DNA of 64,000 nucleotides. Source: Deltaproteobacteria bacterium SG8_13 (GTDB lineage: Bacteria; Desulfobacterota; Desulfobacteria; Desulfobacterales; SG8-13). Both the position numbers and the translations under genes were made by a program. Positions within the stretch are counted from its first letter, which is position 1. Each line of letters opens with the position of its first letter. Below, piece after piece: positions 54,610-62,767 of this stretch. A model generated the notes under the pieces. It was given only the letters and a program-made list of their open reading frames with translations. It was not told the origin of the DNA and searched no databases. The stretch spans positions 1 to 64,000 of the forward strand of contig LJNK01000007.1 of the NCBI GenBank assembly GCA_001303025.1. The letters run 5' to 3'.

Positions 54610-55611
54610 TCAGCCGCCGATAGACGACATCTGACAGCTGACACCGGTGGGATCGTTAACAGCCAGGTTGTGATCGGAAGGTTTGTTGCGAACCGCCTGC
54701 TGAAATATTTGCGCCAGTTGGCGGTCGTCGCAACCGGCCCGCATCAGGGCCTTTAGGTCAAGCTGGCGATCGGACAGCAGGCAGGGGCGCAGCTGGCCGC
54801 TGGCAGTCAAACGCAGCCGGTTGCAGCTGCTGCAGAAGTGATGACTCAAGGCACTGATGAATCCGATCTCTCCCGGGGCGCCCTTGAATCGAAATCGCTC
54901 CGCCGGCCCGTCGTCGGCATTTTTTTCAACAGGCAGCAATTCCCCCAGGGGCCGAATCCGCGCCTTTATTTCCGGAACCAGCAACGGGGGCGTTGCCGTT
55001 ACCCGCGATTTGCCGATGGGCATGTGTTCGATGAACCGGACGTGGTAGGGATAGCGGAGGGTGAGCCGGGAAAAGTCGACCAGTTCATCGTCGTTCATTC
55101 CCCTCAAGGCCACCACATTGATTTTGATCGGATCAAATCCTTGCTGCACGGCAGATTCGATACCCTGCCACACGCGATCGTAGACGTCGCTGCCGGTGAT
55201 GCGGGCGAACTTCTCGGGCCGCAATGTATCGAGGCTGATGTTCAGCCTGCGTATGCCGGCCGCACGAATCCGTTCGGCATGCTCTTCGAGGTAAACCCCG
55301 TTGGTGGTAAGAGTGAGCTCGGATATGCCGGGGATTTCGGAAAGCGATTCCAGAAATTCGATCACTCCTTTTCGCACCAGGGGCTCTCCGCCGGTTACGC
55401 GGATCTTGGTGATACCCAGGTCCACACCGACCCGGACGATGCGCAGTATCTCTTCATACCGGAGGATTTCGGCGTGCGACAGCCAGGGAATCCGGTCGGG
55501 GGGCACGCAGTACGTGCATCGCAGGTTGCAGCGATCCGTTACGGAGATTCGCAGATAATTCAAACGGCGGTCGTGCCGGTCGATCAGTTTGGTGTTCTTC
55601 CGCTCATTCAT
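54610..55611 (-). CDS. moaA: GTP 3',8-cyclase MoaA
   Basis: A 333-aa radical SAM enzyme for molybdopterin synthesis. The N-terminal cluster is C28, C32, C35 in TDRCNLRCTYCVPP. RVTGGEPLVRKG follows, and the C-terminal cluster lies in HHFCSSCNRLRL with a later Cys in RPCLLSD. The chain ends in QMSSIGG, the conserved GG tail. MoaA with MoaC makes cyclic pyranopterin monophosphate; moaC is not in the window. It starts 3 bases after the gpgS stop, in the same operon. Confidence 0.95.
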   Translation of the reverse strand: MNERKNTKLIDRHDRRLNYLRISVTDRCNLRCTYCVPPDRIPWLSHAEILRYEEILRIVRVGVDLGITKIRVTGGEPLVRKGVIEFLESLSEIPGISELTLTTNGVYLEEHAERIRAAGIRRLNISLDTLRPEKFARITGSDVYDRVWQGIESAVQQGFDPIKINVVALRGMNDDELVDFSRLTLRYPYHVRFIEHMPIGKSRVTATPPLLVPEIKARIRPLGELLPVEKNADDGPAERFRFKGAPGEIGFISALSHHFCSSCNRLRLTASGQLRPCLLSDRQLDLKALMRAGCDDRQLAQIFQQAVRNKPSDHNLAVNDPTGVSCQMSSIGG

Positions 55612-55614
55612 TTG

Positions 55615-56640
55615 CTATGCATCGCTGCTTTCAGGCATTGCCTGCTTTTGCCTGCCCGGGGGTTTCCCGGTGATGGAGAACTTATGCCGGTATTCCGGGA
55701 TTTCGATCATCGGCGGGCGCTCGATACCGCCGATCTGCAGGATATCGGCTTTGTACTCGTTTTTCACCAGGTTGTACTGAATCATTTCATTGTACATTTT
55801 TTTCTTCAGGTCGATAAAGCCCAGATTTTCAATCCGCTTGAGGAAGGTGTCGAGTATGACAAAGGCCATTTTCCCGAGCGCCTTGATATTCTGGTTTTTG
55901 TGAACCCGTTTTTCAAGATCCACCTGGGCGATGACATCCAGTCCCCATTTTTCGTGTATGTCTAGTATCAGGCTGGTTTCCACTCCGTATCCGATGGGGA
56001 AAGGAACCTTCTCGAACACTTCCCGGTACCCGGCGTATTCGCCGGACAGGGGTTGAAAGATCTGGGTCAGCTCCGGGAAAAACAGTGAGAACATCGGCCG
56101 GATGACCAGTTCGGTGACACGCCCGCCCCCGGTGGGACGAACCTTGCTTTTCCCGATGGCAATCGGACGGTCGTAAAACGCCTTGGCATACTTGAGGTGC
56201 TCATGCAGCAGCAACGGCCCCACCAGCGCATACGCAAAGCGATGGTGGATGTTTTTGATATCGGCATCCAGGTAGACGATGATGTCGCCCTTCGTGACAA
56301 AAAGCGATTTCCACAGGTTTTCTCCCTTGCCCTTGAACTTCTCCAGGCTCGGCAGTATCTGATCTGCCTCGTACACGTCCGCTCCGAAGCTGGCGGCAAT
56401 TTCCATGGTGTTGTCTGTGGAGCCCGAATCGATGACGACGATTTCATCCAACAGCGGATAGCGGGTCATAAGCTCCGATTTCATGATGATGATTTCTTTG
56501 GCGATGGTTTTCTCTTCGTTCAACGTGGGCAGGCACAGGGATATGGTCAGCTCCCGGCGCTCTTTTTCGCTGACCAGGCGGTCGAGGTCTGCAAAATCGG
56601 CAAAGTGAAACGTGTTGTTTTCCAGCCAGCTGCTACTCAT
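55615..56640 (-). CDS. gpgS: Glucosyl-3-phosphoglycerate synthase (GT81)
   Basis: A 341-aa GT-A glycosyltransferase of family GT81. The nucleotide-sugar motif PTLNEEKTI is at residues 39-47, DSGSTDN near 71-77, and the metal-binding DAD at 125-127. RVTELVIRPMFSLFFPEL and FQPLSGEYAGYREVFEKVPFP are strongly diagnostic of GpgS. It makes glucosyl-3-phosphoglycerate from NDP-glucose and 3-phosphoglycerate; a phosphatase then gives glucosylglycerate. A GpgP phosphatase was not found in the window. ATG 56640 overlaps the M20-like gene by 8 bases; the long frame from 56673 would overlap more without an RBS. Confidence 0.88.
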   Translation of the reverse strand: MSSSWLENNTFHFADFADLDRLVSEKERRELTISLCLPTLNEEKTIAKEIIIMKSELMTRYPLLDEIVVIDSGSTDNTMEIAASFGADVYEADQILPSLEKFKGKGENLWKSLFVTKGDIIVYLDADIKNIHHRFAYALVGPLLLHEHLKYAKAFYDRPIAIGKSKVRPTGGGRVTELVIRPMFSLFFPELTQIFQPLSGEYAGYREVFEKVPFPIGYGVETSLILDIHEKWGLDVIAQVDLEKRVHKNQNIKALGKMAFVILDTFLKRIENLGFIDLKKKMYNEMIQYNLVKNEYKADILQIGGIERPPMIEIPEYRHKFSITGKPPGRQKQAMPESSDA

Positions 56641-57790
56641 CACACACTCCGCTGTCGATCGCCTGGATGACACCGACGATCTGTGCGATTCCGGTGAACA
56701 TCGGATGGATCTTCAGCCTTGCATTGGCCAGGTGGTAGTTCACCCCACGGGTGATACCCAGTGTTACGGCCGGGATCTTGCGGGAAAGAAAAATGGAGAG
56801 CTCGGATTCGCTGTGCCCGCTGACGGGCCGCAGATCCAGTTTTTGCATGATTGCGAAGGTTTTTTTCACCAGCGGGTGGTTGTAGCGCAGCCGGGCCGCG
56901 TTCAGGTTGCTGATGGTCTTCAGGTCGAGATCCACCTCGTATTCATGGCGAATACCGTCAACGATATCCTTTACTTCGTTGAAGATGGCCTTTACCATTC
57001 TGTCGGAGTCCCCCTGGATCTCCAACCCCAGGGAGGCATCGAACGGGATGACCCCGTGCTTGATGCCCCCGGATATCTGCCCGATGATGACCCGGCAGCG
57101 CGGTCGCTGCGGCAGGCGCAGCGTGAGAATCTGATTGATGATTTCGTTGAGCACCAGAATGGCGTTGGGCCGGAATTTGTACTCCATGGAACTGGCGGCG
57201 GGGATGGTGCACTGCGCTTCGCAGCGGATCATCCCATCGGCGTAGTAGCTCAGTCTTCCCAGCTCGACCCCTTCGATGCAGACCGCTCCGCGAATGGGGG
57301 TCGGCCAGGTTTTGACCAGGTGCCGCACGCCGCGAAGATTGCCCTTTCCGATCGACTGGATCACACCGGCGAGAACGATGTCCGATTCGAAACGAAGATC
57401 GAGTTGTCGAAAAATCTCCGGCAAGGAGACCAGCACCCCCACGCCGATGGAGTTGTCGGTCAAGCCGGCACCGGTGATCGAATCCTTTTTGATCTTGAAG
57501 TTGTGGTCTACGTCTTTCGGAAAGAAGGTGTCGAGGTGCGCGACCACAAAAATGGGTGGTTTGGAGTCGTCGGTGCCTCGAATGACACCGATGGGGTTCC
57601 GGTATCCATCGGTGGTGCACTCATCCACCTGGAATTCGGCCAGACGATCCAGGAATGCGACAGACCGGTTTTTTTCTTTGAACGTGGGGGCAGGGATCTG
57701 TCCAATCAGTACGATGTTCGTCAGAATGGTTTCTTTGATTGCCTGGATCCGATCGACGTAAGTCGGAAGATTGTCAAGGTAAGCGTCCAT
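56633..57790 (-). CDS. M20/M28-like metallo-hydrolase protein with altered catalytic site
   Basis: A 385-aa zinc-hydrolase-fold protein. Metal-binding features HLDT (H85, D87) and GAGLTDN (D112) are present. At the position of the usual catalytic GEEG, upstream of NLRGVRH, the sequence reads QSIG (residues 145-148). The later conserved STDAN-type loop also reads differently (GHSESEL). It therefore seems to lack the general-base and metal-ligand Glu pair. Its stop overlaps gpgS by 8 bases, suggesting translational coupling and a linked function. The N-terminal start (ATG 57790) has a weak GGGGG upstream. Function is unassigned; peptidase activity is doubtful. Confidence 0.75.
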   Translation of the reverse strand: MDAYLDNLPTYVDRIQAIKETILTNIVLIGQIPAPTFKEKNRSVAFLDRLAEFQVDECTTDGYRNPIGVIRGTDDSKPPIFVVAHLDTFFPKDVDHNFKIKKDSITGAGLTDNSIGVGVLVSLPEIFRQLDLRFESDIVLAGVIQSIGKGNLRGVRHLVKTWPTPIRGAVCIEGVELGRLSYYADGMIRCEAQCTIPAASSMEYKFRPNAILVLNEIINQILTLRLPQRPRCRVIIGQISGGIKHGVIPFDASLGLEIQGDSDRMVKAIFNEVKDIVDGIRHEYEVDLDLKTISNLNAARLRYNHPLVKKTFAIMQKLDLRPVSGHSESELSIFLSRKIPAVTLGITRGVNYHLANARLKIHPMFTGIAQIVGVIQAIDSGVCDE

Positions 57791-57981
57791 CAAAACCCCC
57801 GGACTATACAGGTATATCAGAACAGGGGCAGAGGTCAACCCGATTGTTGCTGCACCGGCTCCCACCGGCGCCGTGAACATCGGCTGGGTCGCCGGGCGGC
57901 TCGTTCGGAGATACGGCCCCGGGTCAGGAAAAGCCGTGCTTCGGCTGCGAGCGCGAAAAAAGGGCAGGAAACTGCGCCAGA

Positions 57982-59514
57982 CTATCCGCTGGCGTAGTGT
58001 CGGGCAATCGCTTCCACCAGTCCGTCGATGGTGTAGGTTTCGGCGGAAATGTGCACGGTAAAGCCGAGCTTGCGGGCCGTGTCCGAGGTGATCGGGCCGA
58101 TGCTGGCAACCGTGACCGGTCGCATCAGCTCCTCGAACTGCGCCTCGGGCAGCAGCGATTTGAAGTTTCGGACGGTGGAGGAGCTGGTAAAGGTAACCAG
58201 GTCGACCTCCCCGTTGCGCAGCGCGTCGACCAGCTCAGCGGAGTGATCGGTGACCGGAACGGTATGGTAAACGGTGATTTCGTCGACCCGGGCCCCCATT
58301 TTGCGCAATTCATCCGGCAATACCGGTCGAGCTTCTTCGGCACGGGGCAGCAGGATGCGACTGCCGTCGACAGGGACCGCTTCGAACGCTGCGACCACCG
58401 ATTCCGCCCGGTAGTTTTCCGGAACGATATCGCTTTTCAATCCGCGGGCAAGCAGTTCGGCGGCGGTGGCCGGGCCGATAGCCGCCGTGTTCAGGTGGTG
58501 CAGGGCGCGGACGTCCTTGCCCAGAAAAAAAAGGCGGTCGAAGAACTGCCTGACGCCGTTGACACTGGTAAATATCAACCAGCTGTATTCAGCCAGCCGC
58601 TGGATAGCCTCATCCAGCGGCTGCCAGTCATCGGGCGGCAGCACCCGGATGGTCGGAAATTCGAGACACTGCGCGCCGAGATCCGATAGGGTGCGGATCA
58701 GATCGCTGGCCTGGGCCCTGGCCCGGGTGACGACGATTCGTTTTCCGAGCAGCGGCCGTTTCTCGAACCACCGCATGCGCTCCCGCAGCTGTACCACGTC
58801 TCCCACCACGACGATGGCCGGGGCTTTCAGGCCGGCCTCGCGCACCCGTTCGACAATGTCCTCCAGTGTGCCGGACACCGTCTGCTGGCTCGCTGTGGTC
58901 CCCCAGCGGATCACCGCCGCCGGCGTGGCGGCGGATTTTCCGTTGTCGATCAGCTTTCCGACGATCTTGGGAAGGTTCTTCACTCCCATCAAAAAGACCA
59001 GGGTGCCGATGCCGCAGGCCAGTGATTTCCAGTCAATGCTCGAATCTTCCTTGGTCGGATCTTCGTGTCCGGTGACAAATGCCACCGTGGAGGTATACTG
59101 TCGGTGGGTGAGGGGTATGCCGGCATAGGCCGGTGCCGCAATGGCCGAGGTGACGCCGGGCACGATCTCAAAGGGAATGCCCGCGTCGATGAGCACCTCG
59201 GCTTCCTCGCCACCGCGGCCGAAGATGAACGGATCGCCGCCCTTCAGGCGGGTGACGACCCGGTGCTGCAGGGCCTTTTCGACGATAAGCTCGTTGATGC
59301 CTTCCTGCGACAGGGTGTGGTCGCCGCCCTTTTTCCCGACGTAGATCAGTTCGGCATCTTCACCGGCATGCTGCAGCAGTGCCGGGGCTGCCAGATAATC
59401 GTATATGATCACATCGGCGTTGCGGATACATTCCAGCCCCTTGACCGTAAGCAGGCCGGGATCGCCGGGACCCGCCCCCACCAGGTAGACCATGCCGTTT
59501 TGTTGTTTGCCCAC
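57982..59514 (-). CDS. cobA-hemD: Fused uroporphyrinogen-III C-methyltransferase/uroporphyrinogen-III synthase
   Basis: A 510-aa fusion. Residues 1-250 are a SAM uroporphyrinogen-III methyltransferase (VYLVGAGPGDPGLLTVKG, the RLKGGDPFIFGRGGEEAE loop, AIAAPAYAGIPLTHR). Residues about 255-510 are HemD (RIVVTRARAQASDLIRTLSDLGA). It both closes the uroporphyrinogen-III ring and methylates it to precorrin-2, as used for siroheme and cobalamin in sulfate reducers. The start is GTG 59514 with AAGGA 8 bases upstream. hemC lies 48 bases upstream. Confidence 0.95.
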   Translation of the reverse strand: MGKQQNGMVYLVGAGPGDPGLLTVKGLECIRNADVIIYDYLAAPALLQHAGEDAELIYVGKKGGDHTLSQEGINELIVEKALQHRVVTRLKGGDPFIFGRGGEEAEVLIDAGIPFEIVPGVTSAIAAPAYAGIPLTHRQYTSTVAFVTGHEDPTKEDSSIDWKSLACGIGTLVFLMGVKNLPKIVGKLIDNGKSAATPAAVIRWGTTASQQTVSGTLEDIVERVREAGLKAPAIVVVGDVVQLRERMRWFEKRPLLGKRIVVTRARAQASDLIRTLSDLGAQCLEFPTIRVLPPDDWQPLDEAIQRLAEYSWLIFTSVNGVRQFFDRLFFLGKDVRALHHLNTAAIGPATAAELLARGLKSDIVPENYRAESVVAAFEAVPVDGSRILLPRAEEARPVLPDELRKMGARVDEITVYHTVPVTDHSAELVDALRNGEVDLVTFTSSSTVRNFKSLLPEAQFEELMRPVTVASIGPITSDTARKLGFTVHISAETYTIDGLVEAIARHYASG

Positions 59515-59562
59515 TGACTAGATCCTTATTGATTTTCCGTAAGCCTTTGGCGCCGTTGGCTG

Positions 59563-60501
59563 TTATTTGAGCTGCTGCTGCAATTCCTGTAAAATCTTGT
59601 CCGCCCCTCTGGACAGCAGATCCTCGGCCAACTCGACTCCCATCTGCTCGCAACTGTCAGGCGGTCCGGAGCGACTGCCGCGGACCACCTGGCGGCCGGT
59701 AAGGTCTGCCACCAGCCCTTCCAGGATCATCCGATCGCCGTCCACCTGCCCGAAACCGGCTATCGGCACCTGACAGCTTCCCTCCAGGCGGTGCAATAAG
59801 GCCCGCTCACCAAGCACCGCCTGCCGGGTAGGCGTATGATCGAGTGCATGCAGCAACTCCCCGATTTCGGTGTCCTGGTCGCGGATTTCGATGCAAAGCG
59901 CGCCCTGGCCGACTGCCGGCAGCATTACCGACGGGTCGAGGCGTTCGGTGATGCGGTCTTGCAGGCCGAGGCGATGCACACCGGCGGCCGCCAGCACCAC
60001 GGCGTCCAGATTATCGACTCCCGCCGCCAGTTTTTTCAGCCGCGTGTCCAGATTACCGCGCAGCGGCACCACGGTAAGATCCGGCCGGGCGTGATGCAGT
60101 TGGGCGGTCCGTCGCAAGCTGCCGGTGCCGACCCGGGCACCGGAGGGCAATGCGTTGAAGGCCATATCGTTGCGCGATATCAGCACATCGGCCGGGTTTT
60201 CGCGTTCGGGCACGGGGCCGATGCGCAGACCGACGGGCAGATCCGAGGGCATGTCCTTCATGCTGTGAACCGCCAGGTCCACCCGGCCGTCCAGAAGGGC
60301 CTCCTCGATTTCTTTCACGAACAGCCCCTTGCCGCCCAAGTCGGCCAGGGGCACGTCGAGGATTTTGTCGCCCCTGGTCTTCATGACGGTCAGTTCAACG
60401 GCCAGGGAAGGGTGCCGCGCGGCAATCGCCGCTTTCACCCATTCGCTTTGCCAGAGGGCCAGCTGGCTCCCTCGGGTTCCGATTCTCACGGTTCGCTTCA
60501 T
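59563..60501 (-). CDS. hemC: Porphobilinogen deaminase
   Basis: A 312-aa hydroxymethylbilane synthase. Landmarks are RIGTRGSQLALWQ, KEIEEALLDGRVDLAVHSMKDMPSD, and the dipyrromethane cofactor Cys in LEGSCQVPIAG. It polymerises four porphobilinogens for the following HemD domain. The ATG at 60501 is 2 bases from the fmdB stop, so they are probably one operon. The long 5' extension of the frame is within fmdB and not a true start. Confidence 0.95.
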   Translation of the reverse strand: MKRTVRIGTRGSQLALWQSEWVKAAIAARHPSLAVELTVMKTRGDKILDVPLADLGGKGLFVKEIEEALLDGRVDLAVHSMKDMPSDLPVGLRIGPVPERENPADVLISRNDMAFNALPSGARVGTGSLRRTAQLHHARPDLTVVPLRGNLDTRLKKLAAGVDNLDAVVLAAAGVHRLGLQDRITERLDPSVMLPAVGQGALCIEIRDQDTEIGELLHALDHTPTRQAVLGERALLHRLEGSCQVPIAGFGQVDGDRMILEGLVADLTGRQVVRGSRSGPPDSCEQMGVELAEDLLSRGADKILQELQQQLK

Positions 60502-60503
60502 GG

Positions 60504-60731
60504 TCAGTGCCCGCAACTGTTGCAGCTGGTTGCCTTGCAGCCGGTGCAGGCCGTGCCGGCCGACTTGGAAACGGTCTGCCCGCCGCTGCCCTTGCTGATA
60601 AATCCACAGGTAGACATCAACCGGCAAACGTCGGTGCTGCTGCAGGAAGGGCAGTCCGGGCTCTCACTGCCGAAGACCAGACATTCGAAATCCTTGTTGC
60701 ACTTTTCACAGTGATATTCGTAGATGGGCAT
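60504..60731 (-). CDS. FmdB-family zinc-ribbon protein
   Basis: A 75-aa protein. The N-terminal zinc ribbon has CEKC (C8, C11) and CPSC (C27, C30), matching the FmdB/regulatory-protein family. The C-terminus has further cysteines in ACTGCKATSCNSCG. FmdB proteins are often found near C1 or heme gene clusters without an assigned role. AAGGAG precedes the ATG. It lies just upstream of hemC, in the same transcription direction. Confidence 0.88.
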   Translation of the reverse strand: MPIYEYHCEKCNKDFECLVFGSESPDCPSCSSTDVCRLMSTCGFISKGSGGQTVSKSAGTACTGCKATSCNSCGH

Positions 60732-60806
60732 TCGGGCAACTCCTTACGAAATTCGGTTAAAACAATTGAACCTATTCATCTATTCTTTAAAAAGCAAGGT
60801 CTGCTT

Positions 60807-61388
60807 TTATTCTTCAAACGCCTGCGGGAACAGGATCCGATCGACCAGCTCGCAGAGGATGTGCGCGATGGTAATGTGAGTTTCCTGCACCCGGGCGGTG
60901 GAATCCGATTCGACGCGCAGCACCAGGTCGGCGACATCGGCCAGTTTCCCGCCGGCACCGGTCATCCCCAGTGTGTACAACCCGATCTGCTTTGCCGCCT
61001 CCACGGCTTTCAGAACGTTGGGGGAGTTGCCGCTGGTGCTGATTCCCCAGGCCAGGTCGCCATCGCGGCCCAGCGCCCGGACCTGCCTTTCGAACACCTC
61101 GTCGAAATGATAATCGTTTCCGATACTGGTGAGCGTCGAGGTGTCGGTGGTCAGGGCGATAGCCCCCAGGGGACGGCGCTCGATTCGAAAGCGATTCACG
61201 AACTCGGCGGCAATGTGCTGGCAGTCGGCCGCGCTGCCGCCGTTGCCGAAAAGAAGGATCTTGTGGCCGGCAGCCACACAATCGGCCAGCCTGGCGGCTG
61301 CACCGGCAATGACGTCTTTCTGCAGGCCAATGGCTTTTTTCTTCACTGCGATGCTGTCTTCAAGGATCTGTTCGATGATGGCGTCCAT
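60807..61388 (-). CDS. gmhA: D-sedoheptulose-7-phosphate isomerase
   Basis: A 193-aa SIS-domain isomerase. The signature LLFGNGGSAADCQHIAAEF is present, then TTDTSTLTSIGND, STSGNSPNVLKAVE and the catalytic His in THITIAHILCELVD. It makes D-glycero-D-manno-heptose 7-phosphate for lipopolysaccharide core, consistent with an outer membrane. GAGGAG precedes the ATG. The TPR gene ends 35 bases upstream. Confidence 0.93.
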   Translation of the reverse strand: MDAIIEQILEDSIAVKKKAIGLQKDVIAGAAARLADCVAAGHKILLFGNGGSAADCQHIAAEFVNRFRIERRPLGAIALTTDTSTLTSIGNDYHFDEVFERQVRALGRDGDLAWGISTSGNSPNVLKAVEAAKQIGLYTLGMTGAGGKLADVADLVLRVESDSTARVQETHITIAHILCELVDRILFPQAFEE

Positions 61389-61423
61389 TGACTTCTCCTC
61401 GGCCGATGGGATTTTTCAGGCGG

Positions 61424-62767
61424 TCATGATTTGCCGGAGAGCCGGTCCTGAACTTCGGCGATCGCCTCGGTGGCGTCATGGCCCAATTCCGTGGCGCTCT
61501 GATACTGGTCCAACGCTTCGGTCAGGTTGCCCGTCCGCAGCAGCATATCGCCGAGACGGCGGCGATACAGCCCGTTGGTCGGATCGATGGCGACACTCTG
61601 CCGGCAGAAGAGCAAGGCGATTTCACGGTTTTTCTCCAGCCCGTGGTAGAGCCACCCCAGCCCGGACAGAGAAGCGGCGTCATTGGCGTTTCTTCGCAGG
61701 GCCTTTTTATAGGCGCTGATCGCATCATCCGGCAGATCCAGCGCGCTGTAACAATCGCCCAGCGCAGCCAGGGCAGGGGCCGAGTCCGGGCAGGCCTGCA
61801 CCGCGCGCTCCAGGTGCGGCCTGGCGTTTTCGGGAATGTCCATGTCGAGGTAGAGACGGCCGATCTGCAGGGCGATTTCAAATTGCTCCCCGGGCTGGCT
61901 GTCGGCCCGCAGGAAGTATTCCAGGGCGTCTTTGCGGTTGCCCGCCAATTTGCTGACCAGTCCGGCATTGTAAAGTGACAGCGGTTCGCTCGGATCGAGA
62001 TCGATGGCAGTGGTAAACTCGGCCAGGGCCTGCGCCAGGTCACCGCTCACGCCGTAACACACCCCCAGGCTGTTGTGGATGTTGGCATCATCGGGATCGA
62101 GGGCGAGCGCCCGTTTGAACTCTTCCACCGCCTCGTTGATGTCACCGGCGTCGTATAGCCGGTCGGCGCTGATGTTCAAACTGATGGCGTCGAAGACCAC
62201 CAGGCTGTCGGGGCCGAAAAATCGGGCATGTTCGAGGGCCTTGAAAGCGTTGTCCAGGATCTGGTCTTTACGAAAGTCGAGACACGGAAAGTCGGCGATG
62301 CCGATGGTCACGGTTTGTTCGCAGCGATCTGCCAGCGACTGCTTGATCTGCCGGGCCAGGCGACGACCGGCAGCGGCTTCCGCGTCCGGCAGAAAACACC
62401 CCAGCTGCAGGTTCTCGAGCGCCCCCCACAACAGGGGCAGCTGCGGGCTCAATTCTTCCAGGGTGTTGGAGACTTGCAGGCGGCAGGCCGCGCCATTGCC
62501 GGTTGCGTCGGTTTCTTCCGACGCGGCCTCGGAATCGACGGCGATTACCAGCGCGGCGAATCGGGTGCATCTTTGCAGCGTTTCCATGGCCTGGCGGACA
62601 AAGGCTTTGCCCTGCGGCCGGTCGGCATGCAGCTCTTCTACTGTTTGGCCGGCATGCCGATCCGGCGTGCGCGGTGGATCCGATTTGCCCTGCTGCCGGG
62701 CCCTCGACCGCAAAAACAGTTCTTCGGGATTTTTGTCTGCGCCTGGTTCAAGCCGGTGTCTGGTCAT
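61424..62767 (-). CDS. Degenerate GGDEF-TPR protein
   Basis: A 447-aa protein. Residues about 60-205 look like a GGDEF-type cyclase domain: GIADFPCLDFRKDQILDNAFKALEHARFFG resembles the C-terminal part, but the catalytic GG(D/E)EF motif is not found. From about residue 205 follow at least six TPR units, such as AVEEFKRALALDPDDANIHN and AISAYKKALRRNANDAAS. It is probably a protein-protein scaffold. Its ATG overlaps the selA stop (ATGA). Function unknown. Confidence 0.75.
   Translation of the reverse strand: MTRHRLEPGADKNPEELFLRSRARQQGKSDPPRTPDRHAGQTVEELHADRPQGKAFVRQAMETLQRCTRFAALVIAVDSEAASEETDATGNGAACRLQVSNTLEELSPQLPLLWGALENLQLGCFLPDAEAAAGRRLARQIKQSLADRCEQTVTIGIADFPCLDFRKDQILDNAFKALEHARFFGPDSLVVFDAISLNISADRLYDAGDINEAVEEFKRALALDPDDANIHNSLGVCYGVSGDLAQALAEFTTAIDLDPSEPLSLYNAGLVSKLAGNRKDALEYFLRADSQPGEQFEIALQIGRLYLDMDIPENARPHLERAVQACPDSAPALAALGDCYSALDLPDDAISAYKKALRRNANDAASLSGLGWLYHGLEKNREIALLFCRQSVAIDPTNGLYRRRLGDMLLRTGNLTEALDQYQSATELGHDATEAIAEVQDRLSGKS

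Noticed and set aside
60807-61388. SIS-domain protein as a phosphoheptose isomerase-like DnaA regulator (DiaA)
   Set aside because: TTDTSTLTSIGND and length favour GmhA, although DiaA is a close relative.
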